Assembly (NCBI GenBank): GCA_026417815.1
Contig: JAOACN010000603.1
Span: 1 to 20,614, forward strand
Direction: 5' to 3'
From: Chloroflexaceae bacterium
GTDB lineage: Bacteria; Chloroflexota; Chloroflexia; Chloroflexales; Chloroflexaceae
DNA length: 20,614 nucleotides
The position numbers and the translations under genes are program-made. Under the pieces are notes generated by a model. That model made no database searches, had not been told where the DNA came from, and saw only the letters and a program-made list of their open reading frames with translations. This document shows, piece by piece, positions 6,570 to 13,010 of the stretch (position 1 is its first letter; every line of letters starts with the position of its first letter).

Positions 6570-9308
6570 ATGACCACGTCGAGCTACCTGACCATCGACC
6601 CCGACACCTTCGCCGATGAGCGGCGCTTCGTACTGGAGTGCCTGCACGAGGTGCTGCGGGAGGCGGGAGAGCCGGAACTGGCCGCGGCGCTCCCCTGGCT
6701 GGAAACGCCGACGACGCCGCTGCCCGAGGCGGCCCCCGAACGGCTGATCCAGGCCCTCTCGATCGCCTTCCAGTTGCTCAAAATGGTCGAAGAACGGGCC
6801 GCGGTGCAGTACCGGCGGCTGACGGAAACGCGCGACGGCCTGCCCGCCGTGCCGGCGCTGTGGGGCGAGGCCCTCTGCCAGTTGCGCAATCGCGGGATCG
6901 CCGGGGAGGACATCGCCGCCGCGCTGCCCGAGGTGCGGGTCGAACTGGTGCTCACCGCGCACCCCACCGAGGCCAAACGCGCCACCGTGCTCGAGCACCA
7001 CCGCGCCCTCTACCTGCTGCTGGTCAAACGCGGCGAAACCCGCTGGACGCCCTACGAGCAGGAGTCGATCCGCGCCGAGGTGCTGGCGCGCCTGACCACC
7101 CTCTGGCGCACCGGCGAGATCTTCCTGGAAAAACCCGACGTCGCCTCCGAACGGCGCAACATCCTGCACTACCTGCGCAACGTCTTTCCCGATATTGTCG
7201 GGCTGCTGGACGAGCGCCTGCGGCAGGCATGGGCCGCGGTGGGCTTCGACCCGGCGCTGATTGACGGCGTGGAGCGACTGCCCCGGCTGCGCTTCGGCAC
7301 CTGGGTCGGCGGGGACCGCGATGGGCATCCCCTGGTCACCGCCGAGGTCACCCGCGAGACCCTGGCCGAGTTGCGGCAGCAGGCCCTGGGCATCGTCCAG
7401 GATCAGTTGCGCGACCTGGCGCGGTCCCTCAGCCTCTCCGACCTGCTCCAGGCGCCCCCCGCGGAACTCCTCGAACGCATCGCCGAAGTGAGCGCCGCGA
7501 TGGGGCCGGTAGGCGCGCAGGCGCTGAAGCGCAACCCCAACGAAGCCTGGCGCCAGTGGATCAACCTGATGCTGGCGCGCCTGCCGCTCACTTCGCCCCC
7601 CGAAGCGTACCACTACCGCGCGGCCCCCGAACTTGAGCGCGACCTGCACCTGCTGGCCACGGCCCTCGACACCGTGGGCGCGCAACGCCTGACACGGCAG
7701 TTCGTCCACCCACTCATTCGCAGCCTGCGGACCTTCGGCTTCCACATGGCCGCGCTGGACGTGCGCCAGAACAGCCATTTCCACGACCTGGCCCTGGGGC
7801 AGTTACTGGCCGTCGCCGGCTTTCCTGATCACCAGGTTACCGCGTGGGACGTACCCCGGCGCATGGCCCTGCTGGAGCAGGAACTGGGTTCGCCGCGGCC
7901 CTTTGCCGGCCCGGCGGCGCGTGTCGGCCCCGAAGCCGATGCCGTGCTCAGTTGCTACCGGGTGCTGCTCGACGAACTCAACCTCCACGGGCCGGCGGGC
8001 CTGGGGGTGCTGATCGTCAGCATGACCCGCAGCGAGGCCGATCTGCTCACGGTCTACCTCTTCGCCCGCGAAGTGGGCCTGTTGCGCGATACGCCTGATG
8101 GCCCGGCCTGCCCCCTGGCGGTGGTCCCGCTGTTCGAGACGATCGAGGACCTGGAGCGCAGCGCGGCCATTCTGGCCGCCTTTCTCGATCACCCCCTGAC
8201 CCGCCGGAGCCTGGAGTTGCAGCGGCAGCTACGTGGCGAGCGCGACCTGGTGCAGCAGGTGATGATCGGCTACAGTGACAGTAACAAAGACGGGGGCCTG
8301 GTGGCCAGCCTGTGGGGTCTCTACCGGGCGCAGAAAGCGATGGCCGCGGTAGGGCGGGAGCGGGGCGTGCGTATCCGCTTCTTCCACGGGCGGGGCGGCA
8401 CGATCAGCCGGGGGGCCGGGCCGACCCACCGCTTCATCAAGGCCCTGCCCGCGGGCGCCCTGGGCGGCGACCTGCGGGTGACCGAACAGGGTGAAGCGAT
8501 TGCCCAGAAGTACGCCAACCGCCTGACCGCCGCCTACAACCTGGAACTGTACCTGGCGGGCGTGAGCCGCGCCACCGTGCTCGAACGCCACGCGCCGGGC
8601 GAGGCGCATATCCTTGAACCGGTCATGGACCGCCTGGCGACCGTGAGCCGGGCCGCCTACGCCGACCTGATCGGCAGCGCGGGCTTCCTGACCTTTTTCC
8701 GCCAGGCCACCCCGATAGATGCCCTGGAGCAGAGCCGCATCGGCTCGCGGCCCGCGCGGCGCACCGGCCAGGCCACCCTGGCCGACCTGCGGGCCATCCC
8801 CTGGGTGTTCAGTTGGAGCCAGGCGCGCTTCTTTCTCTCCGGCTGGTACGGTGTCGGCAGCGCGCTTGAACACCTCCACCAGAACGACCCGACAACCTTC
8901 GCTGCGCTGCAACAGCACTTCCTCAACTGGGCGCCGCTGCACTACATCTTCAGCAACGCCGCCACGAGCGTGGCGAGCGCCGATCCGGAAGTGATGGGCT
9001 GGTACGCCGACCTGGTGGAGGATGCCGCGCTGCGGGAGGCCATGCTCGGGCGCATCCTCGCCGAATACCGGCGCGCGGTGGCGATGCTGGAGCGTCTCTA
9101 CGACGGCCCCCTGGCCGAGCGGCGGCCCAACATCTTCAGCATGATCGAGGCGCGCAACCCCGGTCTGCGCGTCCTGCACCGCCAGCAGATCGCCCTGCTG
9201 CGCGAATGGCGGGCGCTGCGCGCGCGCGGCGAAGACGACGGGGCGCTGCTGCCACGGCTGTTGCTCACGATTAACGCGATCGCGAACGGGTTGGGTTCCA
9301 CCGGGTGA
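6570..9308 (+). CDS. ppc: Phosphoenolpyruvate carboxylase
   Basis: 912 residues, the usual bacterial PEPC length. The enzyme carboxylates phosphoenolpyruvate with bicarbonate to oxaloacetate in the cytoplasm, feeding the TCA cycle and, in phototrophic Chloroflexota, anaplerosis. Motifs seen: LTAHPTEAKR with catalytic His131; FETIEDL; IGYSDSNKDGG (Tyr568); the glycine-rich loop FHGRGGT (His606-Thr611) that binds bicarbonate and PEP; LRVTEQGE; GSRPARR (from 725); LRAIPWVFSWSQ; and the C-terminal end SerThrGly, against the usual AsnThrGly. The start is fixed by AAGGAGG at 6554-6560, nine bases before the ATG. Both sides are flanked by repeat or hairpin elements, so it is probably monocistronic. 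SNKDGG instead of the enterobacterial SAKDAG places it in a different PEPC branch. Nothing is truncated. Confidence 0.97.
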   Translation: MTTSSYLTIDPDTFADERRFVLECLHEVLREAGEPELAAALPWLETPTTPLPEAAPERLIQALSIAFQLLKMVEERAAVQYRRLTETRDGLPAVPALWGEALCQLRNRGIAGEDIAAALPEVRVELVLTAHPTEAKRATVLEHHRALYLLLVKRGETRWTPYEQESIRAEVLARLTTLWRTGEIFLEKPDVASERRNILHYLRNVFPDIVGLLDERLRQAWAAVGFDPALIDGVERLPRLRFGTWVGGDRDGHPLVTAEVTRETLAELRQQALGIVQDQLRDLARSLSLSDLLQAPPAELLERIAEVSAAMGPVGAQALKRNPNEAWRQWINLMLARLPLTSPPEAYHYRAAPELERDLHLLATALDTVGAQRLTRQFVHPLIRSLRTFGFHMAALDVRQNSHFHDLALGQLLAVAGFPDHQVTAWDVPRRMALLEQELGSPRPFAGPAARVGPEADAVLSCYRVLLDELNLHGPAGLGVLIVSMTRSEADLLTVYLFAREVGLLRDTPDGPACPLAVVPLFETIEDLERSAAILAAFLDHPLTRRSLELQRQLRGERDLVQQVMIGYSDSNKDGGLVASLWGLYRAQKAMAAVGRERGVRIRFFHGRGGTISRGAGPTHRFIKALPAGALGGDLRVTEQGEAIAQKYANRLTAAYNLELYLAGVSRATVLERHAPGEAHILEPVMDRLATVSRAAYADLIGSAGFLTFFRQATPIDALEQSRIGSRPARRTGQATLADLRAIPWVFSWSQARFFLSGWYGVGSALEHLHQNDPTTFAALQQHFLNWAPLHYIFSNAATSVASADPEVMGWYADLVEDAALREAMLGRILAEYRRAVAMLERLYDGPLAERRPNIFSMIEARNPGLRVLHRQQIALLREWRALRARGEDDGALLPRLLLTINAIANGLGSTG

Positions 9309-9317
9309 TATGCGTCG

Positions 9318-9342
9318 GGGACGCCAGGGTTCCCGGCGTCCC
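9318..9342. terminator. Hairpin after ppc, possible terminator
   Basis: GGGACGCC at 9318-9325 pairs perfectly with GGCGTCCC at 9335-9342 across a 9-base loop, ten bases after the ppc stop. No T-tract follows, so it may be a weak terminator or a diverged member of the repeat family. Confidence 0.45.
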
Positions 9343-9345
9343 GGG

Positions 9346-9374
9346 TTGCCCGCCCGCCCGGCCCGGGGTATACT
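9346..9374 (+). promoter_or_regulatory. Promoter of the glutathione peroxidase gene
   Basis: TTGCCC at 9346-9351 and TATACT at 9369-9374 are separated by exactly 17 bases. The start codon at 9415 is about 33 bases beyond the expected transcript start. This is a good sigma-70-type match. Confidence 0.65.
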
Positions 9375-9414
9375 ACCTTTGTACAGGTTTTGCACAATTT
9401 CAAGGAACCAACCA

Positions 9415-9942
9415 ATGACCATCTATGACTATACGGCCAACCTGATTGACGGAACGCCCCAGCGGCTCGACGCCTACCGGGGCAAGGTGGTGTTGATCGT
9501 CAACGTCGCCAGCCGCTGCGGCTTCGCGCCGCAGTACGCGGGGCTGGAGGCCCTCTACCGCCGCCACAAGGACGAGGGCTTCGTCGTGCTCGGCTTCCCC
9601 TGCAACCAGTTCGGCTTCCAGGAGCCGGGGAACGAGGCCGAGATCCAGCAGTTTTGCAGCCTGAACTACGACGTCACCTTCCCCATGTTCGCCAAGATCG
9701 ACGTGAACGGGCCGTGGACCCACCCGCTCTACGCCTATCTCAAAACGGAGCAGCCCGGCTTCCTGGGCCTCCCGACGATCAAGTGGAACTTCACCAAGTT
9801 CCTGGTGGACCGCAATGGCAACGTGCGCCGGCGCTACGCGCCCACCGACACGCCGGAGTCCATCGAGCGCGACATCGTCGCCCTGCTGCGCGAACAGCCG
9901 GCGCCGCAGGCCGTCGCCGAAGGCGCGGCGGAGCGAGTCTGA
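9415..9942 (+). CDS. Glutathione peroxidase family thiol peroxidase
   Basis: 175 residues. It reduces hydrogen peroxide and organic hydroperoxides. The peroxidatic cysteine is Cys35 in NVASRCGF; the FPCNQFG motif provides the conserved Gln65, and KWNFTKFLVD provides the Trp and Asn of the catalytic tetrad. Cys35 is an ordinary cysteine codon, not selenocysteine. Cys81 in QQFCSLNYDVTF sits where the resolving cysteine of yeast Gpx3 is, so thioredoxin rather than glutathione is the likely reductant. ATG 9415 is preferred over the upstream in-frame ATG at 9310 because the promoter lies between them and the family normally begins near this point; AAGGAA sits just upstream. The C-terminal 15 residues are a low-complexity Ala/Glu tail. 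It has its own promoter and ends 32 bases before a strong hairpin. Confidence 0.93.
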   Translation: MTIYDYTANLIDGTPQRLDAYRGKVVLIVNVASRCGFAPQYAGLEALYRRHKDEGFVVLGFPCNQFGFQEPGNEAEIQQFCSLNYDVTFPMFAKIDVNGPWTHPLYAYLKTEQPGFLGLPTIKWNFTKFLVDRNGNVRRRYAPTDTPESIERDIVALLREQPAPQAVAEGAAERV

Positions 9943-9974
9943 GGGGGCATACGGCCCTCATAGCCCTTAGCTTG

Positions 9975-10007
9975 CTGATACGGCGCGGGTTCGCCGCGCC
10001 GTATCAG
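9975..10007. terminator. 14-bp perfect hairpin between convergent genes
   Basis: CTGATACGGCGCGG at 9975-9988, loop GTTCG, and the exact complement at 9994-10007. It lies between the peroxidase gene (plus) and the antitoxin gene (minus), which converge here. There is no long T-run on either side, but the stem strength and position suggest a bidirectional transcription barrier. Confidence 0.65.
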
Positions 10008-10048
10008 AGAGTGGTTTCATGAATTTCAGTCATTATATTTCACGCCGC

Positions 10049-10405
10049 TCACCCGTCATTCTCCACCTCCCCGTCATCCCCCTTTTCCGCCGCCTGCACG
10101 ACCACGTAGCCACGTTCAATTTCCTGCCTGAAGGCCGGCGGGAGGCGCGCCCAGTCCATAACATCAACGTGAATGGGCAGGTCGCTCTCTACAAACGCCT
10201 CGCGCAGCTCGAAGAGACGCTCGAAGGGCCGCTGCAAGTCTCGCAGATTGCGCACAACGAGGTCGAGATCGCTGGCCTCGTGCGCCCCGCCAATGACGCG
10301 GCTGCCGTAGGCCCAGACGTCACAACCCGGCGCGTGCCGTTGTAGAATGGCGCGCACCTGGTCAAGGTAACGCGCCGGCAGGTTGAGCCTGACGTGAACG
10401 GTCAT
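10049..10405 (-). CDS. MNT-family nucleotidyltransferase antitoxin (type VII TA)
   Basis: 118 residues. It has the minimal nucleotidyltransferase signature GSx10DxD: Gly34-Ser35, ten residues, then Asp46-Leu-Asp48 (GSRVIGG...SDLDL). Proteins of this family pair with HEPN toxins and, in characterised type VII systems, neutralise them by adding AMP units to a tyrosine near the HEPN active site. The start overlaps the upstream HEPN stop (ATGA, four bases), and GAGGAGG lies just before it, so the two genes are translationally coupled. All catalytic residues are present, so this half looks functional. The C-terminal end (EKGDDGEVENDG) is acidic. A substrate other than the neighbouring HEPN protein cannot be excluded. 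Confidence 0.88.
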   Translation of the reverse strand: MTVHVRLNLPARYLDQVRAILQRHAPGCDVWAYGSRVIGGAHEASDLDLVVRNLRDLQRPFERLFELREAFVESDLPIHVDVMDWARLPPAFRQEIERGYVVVQAAEKGDDGEVENDG

Positions 10406-10843
10406 AGCGCCTCCTCATCGAGTGTCCGGTCGGCCCGCAGGCGTTCCGCCAGGGCGCGAGCGTCGCGGAGGAAATCTCGGAGCAGCACGAGCGTTTCCCG
10501 CGCGAAAGCCTCGCCGTAGTCGTGAGCCGTAATGTTGCGGTTATCACGGTAGGTAAACCAGCGCTCGACTTCTTCCGGCGTGAGCAGCCCATGCCGGGCA
10601 GCCAGACGCAGTAGTTCCTTGACCGGCGTATAGTCCAGCACGCGCGCCGTAGCCGAAGGCCTTCAACCGGCGCCTGACGAGTTTGAAGGAGACCTTCTGC
10701 GCCAGTTCGAAGCCCTTGATGATGGCCATGCGAAAGATTTCCTGTTCAGTAACCTCCTGATGGGCAACGGCGCCTTGATACAGCGCCAGCGCGACTTCGA
10801 GAGCTCGCAGCGTGTTGGTCAAATGATCCGTGTTGAGGCTCAT
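10402..10843 (-). pseudogene. HEPN toxin gene split by a frameshift
   Basis: Two overlapping minus-strand frames together encode one HEPN (HI0074-like) protein of about 148 residues. The N-terminal part starts at ATG 10843 (MSLNTDHLTN...KGFELAQKVSFKLVRRRLKAFGYGAR). The C-terminal part is VLDYTPVKELLRLAARHGLL...RNITAHDY and ends at 10402. It contains the RNase motif Rx4HxY (RNITAHDY), the tyrosine being the expected AMPylation site. The break lies at 10641-10648, a GC dinucleotide run; adding one GC unit restores a continuous GlyAlaArgValLeuAspTyr. It could be a disabled toxin, a phase-variable slippage site, or a sequencing error. A separate product from the GTG at 10641 is possible but would lack the first helices. 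It shares four bases with the antitoxin gene downstream. Confidence 0.82.
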
Positions 10844-10910
10844 AATGGGTCATCCAGGTACGGCGAAACATGAAGAAACCGTCTCAAATGAACGCCACGT
10901 GAAGCAATGT

Positions 10911-10926
10911 GGGGAAACCTGTTCCT
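10911..10926. repeat. Decayed copy of the palindromic repeat
   Basis: GGGGAAACCTGTTCCTACGC followed by CTCTGCC resembles the GGGGAAACCTGGTTTCCCC-ACGCCCCTGCC module with deletions. It lies in the gap between the HEPN gene and the dehydrogenase gene, where I see no other gene. Confidence 0.6.
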
Positions 10927-10977
10927 ACGCCTCTGCCAGAGGAGTGTAGCACTGATTACCTATCACGGGATGGCTCC

Positions 10978-12006
10978 CTACCATCCCACACCCCCACCAT
11001 CATACGTCAACACTACCTGCACCGCCGTGCCGGCGTCAACCAGGCGGTAGGCCTCATCGGCGCGCTCCAGGGGCAGGCGCGGCCCCTGCAGGGGGGCCAG
11101 GCGCAGGCGCGGCAACAGGGCGGCCACGGTGGCGGCGCGCCGGGCGTGATCCCAGCGCGGGGCCGTTTCCGGCGCCAGGCGCCCCACCTGCGATGAGCGC
11201 AGCCGCAGGCGCCCGCGGTGAAAGCGCCCGCCCAGATCGAGCGTCACCGGCTTGCGCCCGTACCACGAGGCCACGATCACCGTACCCTCGTCCAGCACCG
11301 CGTCAAGCGCGGCCTGCAGCGCGACGGGGGCGCCGCTAACCTCCACGGCCAGATCGGCCAGGCGACCGTCGTTATGGGCGCGCACTTCGGCGGCCAGCTC
11401 CGGGCCGGGGGCCAGGGCCACGTCAGCGCCCACTGCCAGGGCCAGGGCGCGGCGGGCCGGGTCGGGCTCCACGGCGATCACCCGCGCCGCCCCGGCCAGC
11501 CGCAACGTCTGGGTGACGAGCAGCCCCACCACCCCCTGCCCGAAGACCACCGCCGTCTCCCCCAGGCGCGGCGCAGCGTCGTGGGCCACGTTGAGGGCCG
11601 TCTCGGCGTTGGCGAAGAACACCCCCAGGGCGGGATCGAGATCGGGGGGCAGGCGCGTGACCAGGGCGGCCGGGGCCACATAGACGCTCTGGTGGGGGTG
11701 CAGGGCGAAGACGAGGTCGCCGGGGGCCAGATGGCCAACCTCCTCACCCACGTCGAGCACGCGCCCCACACTGGCGTAGCCGTACTTGATGGGCAAGGCG
11801 AAACTGCCGGCGAGGGTCGGCAGATCGAGGGGCAGGCCGGGGTCGACCTGCCCGCGGTAGACCAGCATCTCGGTGCCGTGGCTGATCGCCGAGACCAGGG
11901 CCGCGATCCGTACCTGATCGGGGCCGGGCGGGGGCGCCGTTTCGCTGCGGATCGCGACCTGGCGCGGGGCGACGATCCAGACGGCCTCAGCGTCATGCGA
12001 ATGCAT
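10978..12006 (-). CDS. Zinc-independent MDR-superfamily dehydrogenase
   Basis: 342 residues from ATG 12006 (MHSHDAEAVW). It is a medium-chain dehydrogenase/reductase with an N-terminal GroES-like domain (SAISHGTEMLVYRG, YGYASVGRVLDVG, GDLVFALHPH) and a Rossmann domain with GQGVVG (156-161). Glu180 after the second strand favours NAD(H). The protein contains no cysteine: the usual catalytic-zinc Cys and the four structural-zinc Cys are absent, and GHE is replaced by YGYAS. It should therefore act without zinc, as in some BchC-like or quinone-reductase-like members. The substrate is unknown. The frame stays open up to 12264, but that stretch is repeat-derived and overlaps the divergent gene's promoter, so I reject the longer start. 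No clear ribosome binding site is visible. It is divergent from the methyltransferase. Confidence 0.88.
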   Translation of the reverse strand: MHSHDAEAVWIVAPRQVAIRSETAPPPGPDQVRIAALVSAISHGTEMLVYRGQVDPGLPLDLPTLAGSFALPIKYGYASVGRVLDVGEEVGHLAPGDLVFALHPHQSVYVAPAALVTRLPPDLDPALGVFFANAETALNVAHDAAPRLGETAVVFGQGVVGLLVTQTLRLAGAARVIAVEPDPARRALALAVGADVALAPGPELAAEVRAHNDGRLADLAVEVSGAPVALQAALDAVLDEGTVIVASWYGRKPVTLDLGGRFHRGRLRLRSSQVGRLAPETAPRWDHARRAATVAALLPRLRLAPLQGPRLPLERADEAYRLVDAGTAVQVVLTYDGGGVGW

Positions 12007-12062
12007 ATTGTGGATTGCGGATTTCCTGGAGAGGGTCGGGGAGGTCTGCCCTGCCCGATCCC
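12007..12062. repeat. Leader repeat motif plus decayed palindrome
   Basis: Read on the minus strand, AATCCGCAATCCACAAT directly precedes the dehydrogenase ATG (plus-strand 12007-12024); it matches the motif at 873-890. Next to it, GGGTCGGGGAGG-TCTG-CCCTGCCCGATCCC at 12033-12062 is a diverged form of the GGGAGGGC/GCCCTCCC palindrome. Confidence 0.6.
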
Positions 12063-12109
12063 TCCCGTTCGAGAACCTGCCGGAGGCGCCGCTCACCGGA
12101 AACCCCTGG

Positions 12110-12138
12110 TTGCGCGCTGCCGCTCCTCGCGCTACCAT
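12110..12138 (+). promoter_or_regulatory. Candidate promoter of the methyltransferase gene
   Basis: TTGCGC at 12110-12115 and TACCAT at 12133-12138 are 17 bases apart. A transcript starting near 12145 gives a short leader to GTG 12176. If the promoter is real, it excludes the longer open frame that begins at 12008. Confidence 0.5.
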
Positions 12139-12175
12139 CCTACGCGGAGGGCGGCGATTCGACAAGGGGGCGCCG

Positions 12176-12709
12176 GTGGAACACGGGGAAATGGTGGCGC
12201 TGATCCGGGCTGGGACGCCAGAGCCGGGCGGAGTGTGGGCCGACCTGGGCGCCGGGACGGGCAACTTTACGTGGGCGCTGGCCGAGGTGCTGGGACCCGC
12301 CGCGACGATCCATGCCCTCGACCGCGACGCCCGGTCGATTGCCGCTCAGCAGGCGCGCCTGCGCGCCGAACCGCCGGCGGCGACCATCCTGCCGCGCCAG
12401 GCCGATGTGCTGCGCCCCCTTGATCTGCCACCCCTCGATGGCATCATCTGCGCCAACCTGCTGCACTTCGTGCGCGACCAGGCCGGGCTGCTCCGCCGGC
12501 TGCGCGCCCACCTTGTGGCCGGGGGGCGGCTGCTGGTGGTGGAGTACGAGCAGTCCTTGCCGGTCCCCTGGGTGCCGCACCCGCTGCCCTTTGCCCGTTT
12601 CGCGGCCCTGGCCCGGGAAGCGGGCTTCTCGGCGCCGGCCCGCGTGGGCGCGCGGCGCTCACCCTCGTCGGGGCGGGTGATGTACGCCGCGGTGGCGCGA
12701 GTGCCGTGA
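12176..12709 (+). CDS. Class I SAM-dependent methyltransferase
   Basis: About 177 residues from GTG 12176; ATG 12191 is an alternative five codons later. AAGGGGG at 12164-12170 is a suitable ribosome binding site for the GTG. Motif I is WADLGAGTGNF, motif II contains HALDRDARSI (Asp binding the ribose of S-adenosylmethionine), and the motif IV region is DGIICANLLHFV. GRLLVVEYEQS and a C-terminal strand (GRVMYAAVARVP) complete the fold. The methyl acceptor cannot be deduced: there is no distinctive substrate domain, and the UbiE/COQ5-like small-molecule type is the closest general description. It is divergent from the dehydrogenase and may share regulation with it. The frame is open from 12008, but the first 56 codons overlap repeat DNA and the putative promoter. 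Confidence 0.85.
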   Translation: MEHGEMVALIRAGTPEPGGVWADLGAGTGNFTWALAEVLGPAATIHALDRDARSIAAQQARLRAEPPAATILPRQADVLRPLDLPPLDGIICANLLHFVRDQAGLLRRLRAHLVAGGRLLVVEYEQSLPVPWVPHPLPFARFAALAREAGFSAPARVGARRSPSSGRVMYAAVARVP

Positions 12710-12722
12710 AACTCCGGCAGTG

Positions 12723-12920
12723 TACAATGAGGAGGGTGGGGAAACCAGGCTTCCCCACGCCCCCTGCCGGCGCAGTGCAACCCGGAGGGTTGCGCGTAGG
12801 GTCTGGGAGGGCACGGCCCTCCCGAGAAGACTCTATCCTCGATCGTTTGGAGAAGGGTGGGGAAACCAGGATTCCCCACGCCCCTACCCGAGAGAAGGGT
12901 CCGGGAGGGCTGCGCCCTCC
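12723..12920. repeat. Two tandem copies of the two-part repeat
   Basis: Copy one has GGGGAAACCAGGCTTCCCC at 12738-12756 and GGGAGGGC-ACG-GCCCTCCC at 12805-12823. Copy two has GGGGAAACCAGGATTCCCC at 12859-12877 and GGGAGGGC-TGC-GCCCTCC at 12903-12920. The units are about 120 bases for the first arm and 98 for the second, in the same orientation. TACAAT at 12723-12728 might be a -10 for the next gene but lacks a good -35. Nothing else is seen in the 300-base gap 12710-13010. Confidence 0.85.
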
Positions 12921-13010
12921 GCTCCTCCTCCAGCGGGTACGCCACCGGCCGCGCAGCGAAACCGTGCCTTCTGCGGCGAAGCCGCACGTGAGCCCTTCAG
13001 GAGGTCAACG

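Noticed and set aside
12007..12264. N-terminal extension of the dehydrogenase to 12264
   Set aside because: It runs through repeat DNA, the methyltransferase promoter and its first codons; the normal MDR N-terminus begins at 12006.
12720..13010. N-terminal extension of the secreted protein to ATG 12720
   Set aside because: The extension is translated from two repeat copies, and it would bury the signal peptide; ATG 13011 has AGGAGG upstream.
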